From contig CALYAM010000011.1 in assembly GCA_944393565.1 (NCBI GenBank), positions 1-38,716 of the forward strand: a DNA stretch of 38,716 bases, given 5' to 3'. Under the pieces are notes generated by a model. That model ran no database searches. It was not told the DNA's origin and worked only from the letters and a program-made list of their open reading frames with translations. Numbering within the stretch: the stretch's first letter is position 1; every line of letters begins with the position of its first letter. The DNA comes from an uncultured Clostridia bacterium (GTDB taxonomy: Bacteria > Bacillota > Clostridia > TANB77 > CAG-508). Shown piece by piece: positions 7,316-14,756 of this stretch. The translations under genes were made by a program, and so were the position numbers.

Positions 7316-9274
7316 CTAATTTGCAGCTTTTGTTTTCCTTCCTCTTTTTTCAGTAGGTTTTTGTTCATCAACTATTCTGTTTGACTTAATATTTACCTTA
7401 CCCCAGTTTTCTTCTACAAAACGGTCAAATTCTTCAACATCTGTATCGTCCATATTATTTCTCATTTCATTTATATTGTAATCTGTGATCTTGTTTGTAA
7501 TAACATATTTGCCATCTATAAACTCTAATATATTACGATATTGGTATAATTCTTTATCCGTTTGTTTTGTAAAATATCTTGTTGCATTATCCATAAATTT
7601 TTCAATTTTGCCTTCTAATGTTTTTTCTTTTCTATGGTCAAAAGTATATTCGTTTTTGTTTTCAACTGGTATACACTCTGTTACTCTTTCTACATATCTT
7701 CTTCCTCTAAAGTCTTTTACTAAGTGAACATTAAAGTTTAATACCTGTACAACCTGCTCCTCTGCTGTTTTTTCATTTGTAAATACACCAGTACGAAGCA
7801 TAGAGTTTCTAAGTGCTGTTACTAAGTTTGGAAAAGTTTTAGCATGGTGTGTAAATAGTGTGAATTTTGATGCAACCTGTGCCGCTTGTATCATCCAAGA
7901 TGCAACTGGATCTGTTGCAACCTCTCCTATAATATTAACAGAACCATCTGTTTTTTTCTGTACATCTAGTCCTTCTTGTCCGCTTATTGTATCAGTTTCA
8001 CGAAATGTAAGAATATTCCTAGTTGGATAAATTTTTCTTAGGTGTAGTTCAAATGCTGTTTCTTGAACCCTTATATTCATTGTTTCATATATATTTTCTA
8101 TCATTGCCATTAGCAATGTTGTTTTTCCTGAACCTTGTTCACCTGTAATTGCAATAATTCTAGCTCCTTTTACTAAAAACTTCATCAAACTTATTGCCTT
8201 ATCCGCACCTGGTAAATCTATTAATTGTTCTAGTGAAGCACGTTTTACATCAAATTTTCTTACAAAGAATGCCCATGTTTCAGAAAAACTTGGCCTTACA
8301 ACAACTACACGAGAGCCATCTTTCATTTCATTAATCTTATAACCGTTCGTATCAGATAATTGCCCTGGATTATTATATTTATATATGTTTTGGCATACTC
8401 TTTTTAGTTCGCTTTCTGTCCCAAATGATAGAAACTCTAGTCTTATTGATTTACCTTGGAAGAAAATCCAAATACTATCACACGCTCTTGGCACTTTATG
8501 TTCTAGTACTTGTCCTAGATAGTCTCCATCTGTCTGAGCCACTTGGCTTAAAAAACTTTCTGGTAAGCCAGATACCCCTCCTGAGACACCATCTATATTC
8601 ATATCTCTTATTTCGTCAATACTACTATAACCCTTATAATGCTGGTAAATTCTTTGCACTATTATGTTCAATTTATCTGTAAAACCTAAAACAATTTTTT
8701 CCTCTTCAAAAATATTATTTATTTCTTCTGATGTTATAACATAACATGGTTTTGTCTCTCCAGCTACATATTTTAAAACAGCTAAATTATATTTTTTTAT
8801 TAGCTGTGTCAATGCTTCATAGCCAAATTCTTTTTTATATGTATATATTAAGATATCAAACTTGTCTGCAGGAGTTAAAAGAGATGGTACATCAAATGAT
8901 ATTGCTCTAGAGATATTTGTTTCATCAACACCATATTCTTTTGCAAGTAAATCATATATTAATTCTTTTATATATTTTTTGTCATTTACATCTCCATAGG
9001 TACATCCTTTTAATGCTTTTTTAAGTTCATATTTTTTGTTCTTTCTTCTTTTTAGTTCTTCCTCTGAAAGCCCTATATCATATAAATTAATTTTAGTTAT
9101 TTCGTCGAGTCTTTTTTTAACAAATTCAGTCATCACTTCAAGTGTAAAAGTTTTATCGTCTTTTTCTGTTGTTTCTTCTATTTGTTGGTTTTTCTTTTTA
9201 TTAATATAATATATAATAAGTACTGCTGTAACAACAAGAACAATAATCATCAGTATTACATTTGTACTGTTCAT
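7316..9274 (-). CDS. TadA/CpaF-family secretion ATPase with an N-terminal membrane anchor
   Basis: A 652-residue ATPase that should power pilus assembly. The C-terminal core has Walker A GEQGSGKT (residues 378-385), an Asp-box region after it, a Walker B-like NIIGEV (about 447-452) and a His-box FTHHAKT (474-480), all in the order seen in CpaF/TadA. Unlike typical soluble TadA proteins it starts with a clear membrane helix (residues 7-23) followed by KKK. It also has a long N-terminal domain and a basic tail (KRGRKTKAAN). The family His-box normally reads like T-T-x-H-A-N-S, so this is a divergent branch. It lies between the two CpaE-like genes and the platform gene. Confidence 0.88.
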   Translation of the reverse strand: MNSTNVILMIIVLVVTAVLIIYYINKKKNQQIEETTEKDDKTFTLEVMTEFVKKRLDEITKINLYDIGLSEEELKRRKNKKYELKKALKGCTYGDVNDKKYIKELIYDLLAKEYGVDETNISRAISFDVPSLLTPADKFDILIYTYKKEFGYEALTQLIKKYNLAVLKYVAGETKPCYVITSEEINNIFEEEKIVLGFTDKLNIIVQRIYQHYKGYSSIDEIRDMNIDGVSGGVSGLPESFLSQVAQTDGDYLGQVLEHKVPRACDSIWIFFQGKSIRLEFLSFGTESELKRVCQNIYKYNNPGQLSDTNGYKINEMKDGSRVVVVRPSFSETWAFFVRKFDVKRASLEQLIDLPGADKAISLMKFLVKGARIIAITGEQGSGKTTLLMAMIENIYETMNIRVQETAFELHLRKIYPTRNILTFRETDTISGQEGLDVQKKTDGSVNIIGEVATDPVASWMIQAAQVASKFTLFTHHAKTFPNLVTALRNSMLRTGVFTNEKTAEEQVVQVLNFNVHLVKDFRGRRYVERVTECIPVENKNEYTFDHRKEKTLEGKIEKFMDNATRYFTKQTDKELYQYRNILEFIDGKYVITNKITDYNINEMRNNMDDTDVEEFDRFVEENWGKVNIKSNRIVDEQKPTEKRGRKTKAAN

Positions 9275-9306
9275 CTCTAGTGTCTCCTTCCCTTAGAAAA
9301 CTCCTG

Positions 9307-10129
9307 CTATTTTTTCATTTGTAGCTCTTGCAATCTGTATATTATTTTCTCTGTCGCTCTTCTTACCTCGCTAATAAATAAAGCATTCCTATCGCTATCT
9401 TCTAATTTTCTAAATCTTAAGAAAAAGTCTGCAACTTTTCCCTCATTAGCCGCCTCGAAAAATAGTGTACTATATGGTACTGTAAAGACTTCTTTTTCGC
9501 CAATATATCTAGCAACATTTTTATTTGTATACTTTGAATAACGATCATATCTTCCGAAGTAGTAATAAAACATTGTTACCATTATTAAATATTTGCTCAT
9601 TTTGTTTTAAGTCCATATATGCATTAATTATTTTTAGTCTTTGTGTTAAATTTACTACAATTAAGTCTGACATCTCAAGAATTTCTCTTGTGTCTTGGCT
9701 ATCTAAACCTTTATTCAAATCTACAAATATTAAATCATAATAGCTATTTGCAGTTTTTAAAATGTCTTTATAAACATGTCTTATTTTTTCATATTCTTGA
9801 TAGTTACTACTTTTTAATCCCGGTAATACTTCTAGCCTGTTTTTAAATATTATTTTTGTATAATTTGTGATAATTTCAGGCGATGCCTTATTACTAACAA
9901 TTGCTTTTGCCAATTCTTCAATTCCAGAACCCAAGCCCACAACATTGCGCTTGGCATTTGTTTGTTCTTCTTCCCAGTAGCATGACTCCAATGTTGAATC
10001 ATTATAATTTGTGGATAATACCAAAATTCTACAATTATGTTCTATTGCCATGTATGTTGAAATTGCAGCCATTGACAGTGTTTTTGCTGTTTCTTCTTTT
10101 CCATTACTCCAAAATGTTATAATTGACAT
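9307..10129 (-). CDS. CpaE/MinD-like protein, expressed through a +1 shift at CGG
   Basis: The gene reads from ATG 10129 in one frame to CGG at codon 192 (9556-9554), where the frame would end two codons later at a TGA. Skipping one C gives GGA and continues to the stop at 9307, for 273 residues in total. The joined sequence runs smoothly (NVLLLL-G-RYDRYSKYTN). The N-terminal half is a SIMIBI/MinD-type fold: strand, loop SNGKEETAKT where a P-loop would be, helix, and later DLIFVDLN in the Walker B position. The P-loop lacks the GKGGxGKT pattern, so ATP binding is doubtful. It probably guides pilus assembly, as CpaE does. The region 9307-9600 alone has no credible start of its own. Confidence 0.85.
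9554..9556 (-). other. Putative +1 recoding site: CGG in the cpaE-like gene
   Basis: The context in zero frame is CTA CTT CGG AAG ATA TGA. Reading CTA CTT (C) GGA AGA TAT GAT restores the frame with Gly. There is no homopolymer at the site and no Shine-Dalgarno-like stimulator just upstream. Confidence 0.85.
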
Positions 10130-10132
10130 TAT

Positions 10133-10831
10133 TTATGCTCCTTTTTCTATGTTTCGCATAACTCGCTTTAGTTCGTTTATGCTAGCATTTTCTATAATTT
10201 GTTCTGCAATATATAATAAACTTTCTTTATATTCATTACTTAAACTTTTGAATTTTATTTTTGAAACTCTTTGAGATTCTATAATAGCTGTTTGATCTCC
10301 AAGTTCAAATGGAAAGTATATTTTTATTTCATCCCAGTCAATTTTGTACTCACTTGATAAGAAGTTTAGATAGTCATCTTCTTCTCTACTCATTGTTTTT
10401 GAAAATAACACTTTTGTCATATGGATCATTTCTGAAAGTCCACTTAAGATTTCAAGTCCCTTTTTTAATGAAAACAAATCAAATGAAGTTACAAAATAAT
10501 TTTTATCTGCATCTTTCATATTAAAGTTTTTAAATACATCACTATTATCTATATCAATAAGAGCAATATCATAGTCTAATGTTTCACCGTCTGCCAGGCT
10601 TAAATAATATTTCATTTCGTCAAAATCGTGGAAGCCAACAGCTACGTCAAACTCTTCAAATTCAGTAATATATGTCTTTGTTGGATTAATAACAGGTACT
10701 ATATACTTTGCCTTTTGATTAATAGTAGAATCAATAACTAGAACCTTTTTCCCCATCACAGTCAATATCTTTGCAATTTGTATAATTAAATCTGTTTTAT
10801 CAAAGGCTCCTATAAAGCCAATTTTTTTCAT
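10133..10831 (-). CDS. Second MinD/CpaE-like protein with degenerate P-loop
   Basis: A 232-residue protein opening with MKKIGFIGAFDKTDLIIQIA, then KKVLVIDST, the strand-loop-helix and first Asp layout of MinD/ParA proteins. The P-loop position reads GAFDKTD and lacks the tandem glycines and the catalytic Lys-Thr pair, so it is probably not an active ATPase. It later has DIALIDIDN in the Walker B position and F-V-T-S-F-D-L-F-S-L-K-K-G-L-E as a MinD-like switch region. It precedes the other CpaE-like gene by 3 bases, and the two may form a heterodimer; that is inference. Confidence 0.75.
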   Translation of the reverse strand: MKKIGFIGAFDKTDLIIQIAKILTVMGKKVLVIDSTINQKAKYIVPVINPTKTYITEFEEFDVAVGFHDFDEMKYYLSLADGETLDYDIALIDIDNSDVFKNFNMKDADKNYFVTSFDLFSLKKGLEILSGLSEMIHMTKVLFSKTMSREEDDYLNFLSSEYKIDWDEIKIYFPFELGDQTAIIESQRVSKIKFKSLSNEYKESLLYIAEQIIENASINELKRVMRNIEKGA

Positions 10832-10843
10832 GTTAACCTCCTA

Positions 10844-11917
10844 TTATTCTATTACTCCTGTTGCACTTTCAAGTTCTTCTAAATATCTTTCTCTTAATTC
10901 TTGTCTTGCCTCATTTTCTTCTCTAACTCTTGTTTCAATATTTGATTGTGCCTGTTCTGCATATTGGTTAAGAGCTGAATTTATATTGTTAGCTCTTTCA
11001 TCAACTTGTGCTTGTGTATAGTTATTAAATAATTCTCTTTTTGCAACTTCTCTAATATTAGGATCATTTTCTATTAATGTTAATACAGCAGGACTTACTG
11101 CATATGTAGGGGTTGCATCTGCTTGTAAACCTGGTTCTGTGTACAAATTAACATATAGTTTAGAACCTGTCATTTGGTATGCCTCTACAATTGCATTGCT
11201 CATAGTTAGTATTTCTTCTTCAGATAATTTAAGCCAAATTGTATTTTCCATTATATCTACTACACGTTTTTTTGAAATAACTATATAATCTAGTCCGCTT
11301 GGTAATGTCAAACGAACATCTATATAATCATCAACATTTATTTTCACAGGTAATAAGAGCATATTATATTCTTGTAATCTCAGGTCATCATTTGGTATTT
11401 CATCACTTTTTGCAACTAAATCCTGTGTTAAAACAGAATTAGCTTGCATATCTACTTTGGCAATTAAAGGAACATTTATAAATTCTACTAATTGTGTTTG
11501 TCCGTTTCTTGCAGTATAATAATTTCCATCTTCTGGATTATATTGAATTGGAAGTCTTGTGTTATTTTCTACCATATATAATCCATTATTGTCTCTACTA
11601 ATTGTATTTCCCGTTTGCTTTTCTTGTAATGAATACTCATCAAATATTTGTATATCCGTATATGAGTTAGATGGCACTGTATATGAAAATACAGTTTTTA
11701 ACTCTAACATATTATTAGTTATAATTTCTCCTGATTTAACGTCAGTATTTAGTACATATACGGTTCTTTGTGCTAGTTTTTGCTCTTGTTCTGCCTTTTT
11801 TGCATCAACTAAAAATTTTACTAATACGCCTATAATAATTGCCGCTATAACTAGCATTACTAACATTCCTAATAAAAATGAATTTCTTGCCTTTCTTTGC
11901 ATTGGATTTGTTGCCAT
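10844..11917 (-). CDS. CpaB/RcpC-like SAF-domain protein, first gene of the pilus operon
   Basis: A 357-residue protein with a short cytoplasmic N-terminus, one membrane helix (residues about 14-37) and an extracytoplasmic region. A SAF-like block, V-Y-V-L-N-T-D-V-K-S-G-E-I-I-T followed later by PLIAKVDMQANSVLTQDLV, is characteristic of CpaB/RcpC. In diderms CpaB helps stabilise the outer-membrane secretin. In a Gram-positive-type cell it probably organises the pilus exit in the wall. The C-terminal third is a charged coiled coil rich in Gln, Glu and Arg. A CTCCC-complement ribosome site precedes the ATG, with a promoter candidate about 60 bases upstream. Confidence 0.85.
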   Translation of the reverse strand: MATNPMQRKARNSFLLGMLVMLVIAAIIIGVLVKFLVDAKKAEQEQKLAQRTVYVLNTDVKSGEIITNNMLELKTVFSYTVPSNSYTDIQIFDEYSLQEKQTGNTISRDNNGLYMVENNTRLPIQYNPEDGNYYTARNGQTQLVEFINVPLIAKVDMQANSVLTQDLVAKSDEIPNDDLRLQEYNMLLLPVKINVDDYIDVRLTLPSGLDYIVISKKRVVDIMENTIWLKLSEEEILTMSNAIVEAYQMTGSKLYVNLYTEPGLQADATPTYAVSPAVLTLIENDPNIREVAKRELFNNYTQAQVDERANNINSALNQYAEQAQSNIETRVREENEARQELRERYLEELESATGVIE

Positions 11918-11973
11918 TTTAATTCCTCCCTTTATCTTTTTACATTTATTTGCAAAAGATTACTACTTATTTA

Positions 11974-12002
11974 ATTGTATAACAATTTCAGAGTTAAAAC
12001 AA
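11974..12002 (-). promoter_or_regulatory. Candidate sigma-A promoter of the pilus operon
   Basis: On the minus strand TTGTTT (12002-11997) and TACAAT (11979-11974) are separated by 17 bases, ending about 57 bases before the CpaB-like start codon. It is the only well-spaced pair I see in this gap. Confidence 0.5.
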
Positions 12003-12003
12003 C

Positions 12004-12055
12004 AATATGATTGTAATGTAATATAAAAATAATATGCTTGTAATATGTTTGTAAT
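12004..12055. repeat. Three 14-bp direct repeats upstream of the pilus promoter
   Basis: Three copies of AATATGNTTGTAAT start at 12004, 12031 and 12042, differing only at the N (A, C, T). Starts are 27 and 11 bases apart, so copies two and three overlap slightly and lie on the same helix face. They end immediately upstream of the candidate -35 box, where activator sites usually sit. Confidence 0.7.
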
Positions 12056-12089
12056 ATTGTGTATGTGCCTATTTTCTCTTTTGTCTTGC

Positions 12090-12128
12090 ACAAAAATTAA
12101 ACGTACTTGTAATTTTTTACAAATACGT
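12090..12128 (-). terminator. Terminator of the HAD phosphatase gene
   Basis: Arms ACGTACTTGTAA (12101-12112) and TTACAAATACGT (12117-12128) pair with one mismatch around a TTTT loop. On the minus strand a T-rich tail follows (TTAATTTTTG). It lies 16 bases past the stop of the gene at 12145. Confidence 0.65.
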
Positions 12129-12144
12129 CTTTTATTTACATTTT

Positions 12145-13026
12145 TTAGATAAAATCATTTAAATGCCTCTTTAATATTTCTGCAACACCTTCTTCGTCAT
12201 TAGTTAACGTTACTTCCTTTGCATATTTTTTTACTTGAGGACTACTATTTCCCATTGCTATTCCATAGCCTGCATTTTTTATCATTTCTATATCATTTAC
12301 ATTATCTCCAATTGCCATTATTTCCTCTTGTTTTATTTTTAATTTATCGGCTAAAAATTTGAGTGCATTCCATTTATTTACATTTTTATTTGTTATTTCA
12401 GTATAATAATACTCTATCAGTTCTTCTTCAGTTCCAAATTGAACTATTTTTCTTGACATATGAGAAACTTCCAAGACATCTACTTGTTTGTTTTCTTTTA
12501 GTTTGGTTAATATGCCGTTAAATATTGTTTTATCTTTATCACATACTGTTATTTTTAAAAAATTACTATTCTCCATTTTTTCAATATATTTTGGTATATT
12601 TTCAACTATATTAATTTGTGTCCTTTGGCTTTCTGCTTTTTTTTTGTTTTCACTATGATAATATAAAGTATTGAAGTTCAAGGACTTTGTAATAATAGAA
12701 TGTTCAGTATATATATTATAATAAACTGTGTTTTCTTCACATATTTTACTTATTAGCAACACTTTTTCTTTTGATAGATATTTATTATATATTGTTTTTC
12801 TATCATGCAAATCATAAACTACTGCTCCATTTCCGGAAATCAAGTATCTGTCTGCTCCAATTTGTAATGCAAAATTTTCTATTGCGCTATTAGTTCTTCC
12901 TGAAGTAAGCACAACTTCAATACCATTACTTATTATTTCTTTTATTATATTTTCATTCCTTTTTGTGATATCTCCATATGAATTTAGCAATGTTCCATCT
13001 AAATCTATTGCTACAAGTTTATACAT
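12145..13026 (-). CDS. Cof-type HAD-superfamily phosphatase
   Basis: A 293-residue cytoplasmic hydrolase of the Cof/YwpJ group, which dephosphorylates small metabolites such as sugar phosphates or cofactors. HAD motif I is DLDGTLLNS (residues 8-16), motif II is LTSGRT (about 40-45), a conserved lysine lies in the cap region, and motif IV is GDNVNDIEM with GYGIAMGNS just after. Length and order are typical of the family (about 270-290 residues). It is a single gene with its own terminator. The substrate cannot be inferred. Confidence 0.9.
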   Translation of the reverse strand: MYKLVAIDLDGTLLNSYGDITKRNENIIKEIISNGIEVVLTSGRTNSAIENFALQIGADRYLISGNGAVVYDLHDRKTIYNKYLSKEKVLLISKICEENTVYYNIYTEHSIITKSLNFNTLYYHSENKKKAESQRTQINIVENIPKYIEKMENSNFLKITVCDKDKTIFNGILTKLKENKQVDVLEVSHMSRKIVQFGTEEELIEYYYTEITNKNVNKWNALKFLADKLKIKQEEIMAIGDNVNDIEMIKNAGYGIAMGNSSPQVKKYAKEVTLTNDEEGVAEILKRHLNDFI

Positions 13027-13181
13027 ACAATCTCCTTTTTATTTTTTGTTATGGTATCATCTTTTTTATTTTCTGTCAATTACTTTATGATTAGGCATTT
13101 ACAAAATTGATAATTTAATTTTGCCATTTGTATTTTTTGTATGTGTTATATTTTTTAATAATTTTTAGCCAAAAATTTCTA

Positions 13182-13210
13182 GTTTATTTTTTTAAAATTT
13201 ACACATTATA
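13182..13210 (+). promoter_or_regulatory. Candidate forespore (sigma-G/F type) promoter of the SASP gene
   Basis: GTTTA (13182-13186) and CATTATA (13204-13210) are 17 bases apart. The second matches the CATNNTA -10 pattern used by sigma-G for spore protein genes; the first is only a partial -35 match. Position and gene function support it. Confidence 0.4.
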
Positions 13211-13278
13211 TATAATGAAAAAACAAATCAAGTTTTTTCTTAAGATACTAATTGAACTTTCTAGGAGGTGAAAAAGTA

Positions 13279-13485
13279 ATGGCAAACACAAATAGCAACA
13301 AAAAATTAGTTCCAGAAGCTATGGACTCTTTAGATAGATTTAAATATGAAGTAGCTAGTGAAGTTGGAGTAAATTTAAAAAACGGTTACAATGGAGATAT
13401 ATCTGCTAAAGATGCTGGTAAAATTGGTGGTAATATGGTAAGAAAGCTTATTCAACAAGCTGAAAATCAAATGATTGGTAGATAG
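13279..13485 (+). CDS. Alpha/beta-type small acid-soluble spore protein
   Basis: A 68-residue DNA-coating protein of dormant spores, which saturates spore DNA and protects it from damage. Recognisable family blocks are VPEAMDSLDRFKYEVASEVGV near the N-terminus (with the germination-protease site region), then GDISAKDAGKIGGNMVRKLI. I chose ATG 13279 because a perfect AGGAGGTG lies 8 bases before it; the frame also has an upstream ATG at 13252 with no ribosome site. It is strong evidence for an endospore former. A hairpin terminator follows. Confidence 0.96.
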   Translation: MANTNSNKKLVPEAMDSLDRFKYEVASEVGVNLKNGYNGDISAKDAGKIGGNMVRKLIQQAENQMIGR

Positions 13486-13505
13486 TTATTGTTAGAATAG
13501 AAAAT

Positions 13506-13540
13506 TTGGGAATAAGTCTAAAAATTAGATTTGTTCCCAA
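13506..13540 (+). terminator. Terminator of the SASP gene
   Basis: A near-perfect 16-bp stem (TTGGGAATAAGTCTAA / TTAGATTTGTTCCCAA) with an AAA loop begins 20 bases after the SASP stop codon. The downstream sequence is A/T-rich but lacks a long T-run. Confidence 0.65.
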
Positions 13541-13542
13541 TA

Positions 13543-13571
13543 TTTACATAATTTTCTTTTTGTGATATAAT
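13543..13571 (+). promoter_or_regulatory. Promoter of the GNAT acetyltransferase gene
   Basis: TTTACA (13543-13548), a 17-base spacer and TATAAT (13566-13571): a near-consensus sigma-A promoter, 30 bases before the start codon. Confidence 0.65.
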
Positions 13572-13601
13572 AAGTTTATAAATTTTTAGGAGGGAAAGTA
13601 A

Positions 13602-14084
13602 ATGTTCTTACGGGGCGAAAAAATTTTTTTACGTGAGTTTTTGCCAAATGACTTTAAAGCGTATTTTGAAATCGCTCATTCCGATTCTGTAAGGAGGTAC
13701 ATAAGGTATTGTTATACCGAAACACTTGAAGAGTCTGTTAAAGCAATTAGTGATCTGTCAAATTGTAATTTTACAGACAATTTCTATTTTGCAATTTGCG
13801 AAATGAAAACAGGTAAAATCATAGGTGCTGTTTTGACATTCCGAATGTTTTCACTTGTTTTGGAAACATGTTGTTTCATTTCGGAGCAATATCGCAACCG
13901 TGGTTATTGTACAGAAGCATTGCAACTGCTAATTGACTACTTGGAATCAAATACAGTCTATCGTTCTTTGTTCTTTAACGTTCTAACAGACAACAAGCCT
14001 TCTCAGAGTGTTTTAAAAAAGTTAGGTTTTCATATAGGAGACAATCAAGAATATTTTACGTACTCTCTCAATAGAAAAAAATAA
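13602..14084 (+). CDS. GNAT-family (RimJ/RimL-like) N-acetyltransferase, probably acquired
   Basis: A 160-residue acetyltransferase. It has the N-terminal L-R-G-E-K-I-F-L-R-E-F strand, the acetyl-CoA loop QYRNRGYCTEAL (about residues 100-111), and the terminal N-V-L-T-D-N-K-P-S-Q-S-V-L-K-K-L-G-F block typical of the RimJ/L group. It has its own promoter, an AGGAGGGA ribosome site and a terminator, so it is a stand-alone cassette. Its codon use is unlike its neighbours (ATC, ACC, TCC and CGT are common), and codon 4 is CGG read in frame as Arg, the only such case in the window. Skipping the C there would lead to an early stop. This suggests recent horizontal transfer. The substrate is unknown. 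Confidence 0.88.
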   Translation: MFLRGEKIFLREFLPNDFKAYFEIAHSDSVRRYIRYCYTETLEESVKAISDLSNCNFTDNFYFAICEMKTGKIIGAVLTFRMFSLVLETCCFISEQYRNRGYCTEALQLLIDYLESNTVYRSLFFNVLTDNKPSQSVLKKLGFHIGDNQEYFTYSLNRKK

Positions 14085-14093
14085 TTTTTTTTC

Positions 14094-14131
14094 AAAAACC
14101 CCATCTATATAAATTATAGAATGGGGTTTTT
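14094..14131. terminator. Bidirectional terminator between GNAT and hpf
   Basis: AAAAACCCCAT and ATGGGGTTTTT pair perfectly around a 16-base A/T-rich loop. Both strands end in a T-run, so it can stop the two converging genes. Confidence 0.85.
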
Positions 14132-14138
14132 AAATTGT

Positions 14139-14675
14139 CTATGCTTCTGGTTCTACTAATCCATAGTTTTTTCCGTCTTTTAGCTTGTAAATAACATTTA
14201 CTTTGTTTGTTTCAATATTAATAAACACTAAAAATTGATTTGTTATTTTTTCTTGTAATTTAAGTTTTGCATCATCTGGGTGCATTGGTTTTACTTCATA
14301 GTAGATTGTTTTTATAATTTCATTTTCTATTTCAGCTACATGCTCTGGATTGTTTAATACATTTTTTTGTTTTATAGAATCTTCTTTGTTTTGCCTATCT
14401 CTTTTTGTTTTCCACTTGCGAATCTGTCCTTCAAGTATATCAATATCTTTATCGATTGATGCATATAAATCTTTGTCTGCAGTTACCGCTCTAAACATAT
14501 CGCCTTTTACAACAACTCCAATCTCTGCAATTTGTTCATTTCCTTCTACTTTAATAGTAAGCGTTACATCAAAGTCTGCATCAAAATACTTCTGTACTCT
14601 TTCTATTTTTTTTTCTAAGTATTCTTTGATTGCTTCTGTTGCTTTTACTTCTTTTCCTGTTATTTTTATATTCAT
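14139..14675 (-). CDS. hpf: Ribosome hibernation promoting factor, long form
   Basis: A 178-residue protein that dimerises 70S ribosomes into inactive 100S particles in slow growth. The N-terminal S30AE/YfiA domain (residues 1-100) starts MNIKITGKEVKATEAIKEYL and includes V-x-F/A-D-K-D-L-Y-A-S-I-D-x-x-x-D. A charged linker joins it to the C-terminal dimerisation domain, recognised by YEVKPMHPDDAKLKL and FLVFINIET. The linker and tail define the long HPF of Firmicutes. An AGAGGAGAG ribosome site precedes the ATG. It is separate from recO (80-base gap). Confidence 0.95.
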   Translation of the reverse strand: MNIKITGKEVKATEAIKEYLEKKIERVQKYFDADFDVTLTIKVEGNEQIAEIGVVVKGDMFRAVTADKDLYASIDKDIDILEGQIRKWKTKRDRQNKEDSIKQKNVLNNPEHVAEIENEIIKTIYYEVKPMHPDDAKLKLQEKITNQFLVFINIETNKVNVIYKLKDGKNYGLVEPEA

Positions 14676-14756
14676 AAAAATCTCTCCTCTCTAGTTTGTA
14701 CATTTTATTACAAATTTATTATATATTATAATTTAAAATTTTTCAAATCTTTTTCT

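Noticed and set aside
9530..9560. A prfB-style programmed frameshift with a Shine-Dalgarno stimulator.
   Set aside because: No AGGGGG-like element lies within about 15 bases upstream of this or the other CGG sites, and the ispH site at codon 6 has almost no upstream coding sequence.
9307..9600. An independent 97-residue gene after the cpaE-like gene.
   Set aside because: Its first about 17 residues are read from the overlap in the wrong frame, it has no ribosome site, and the rest joins the upstream frame as one domain after the CGG shift.
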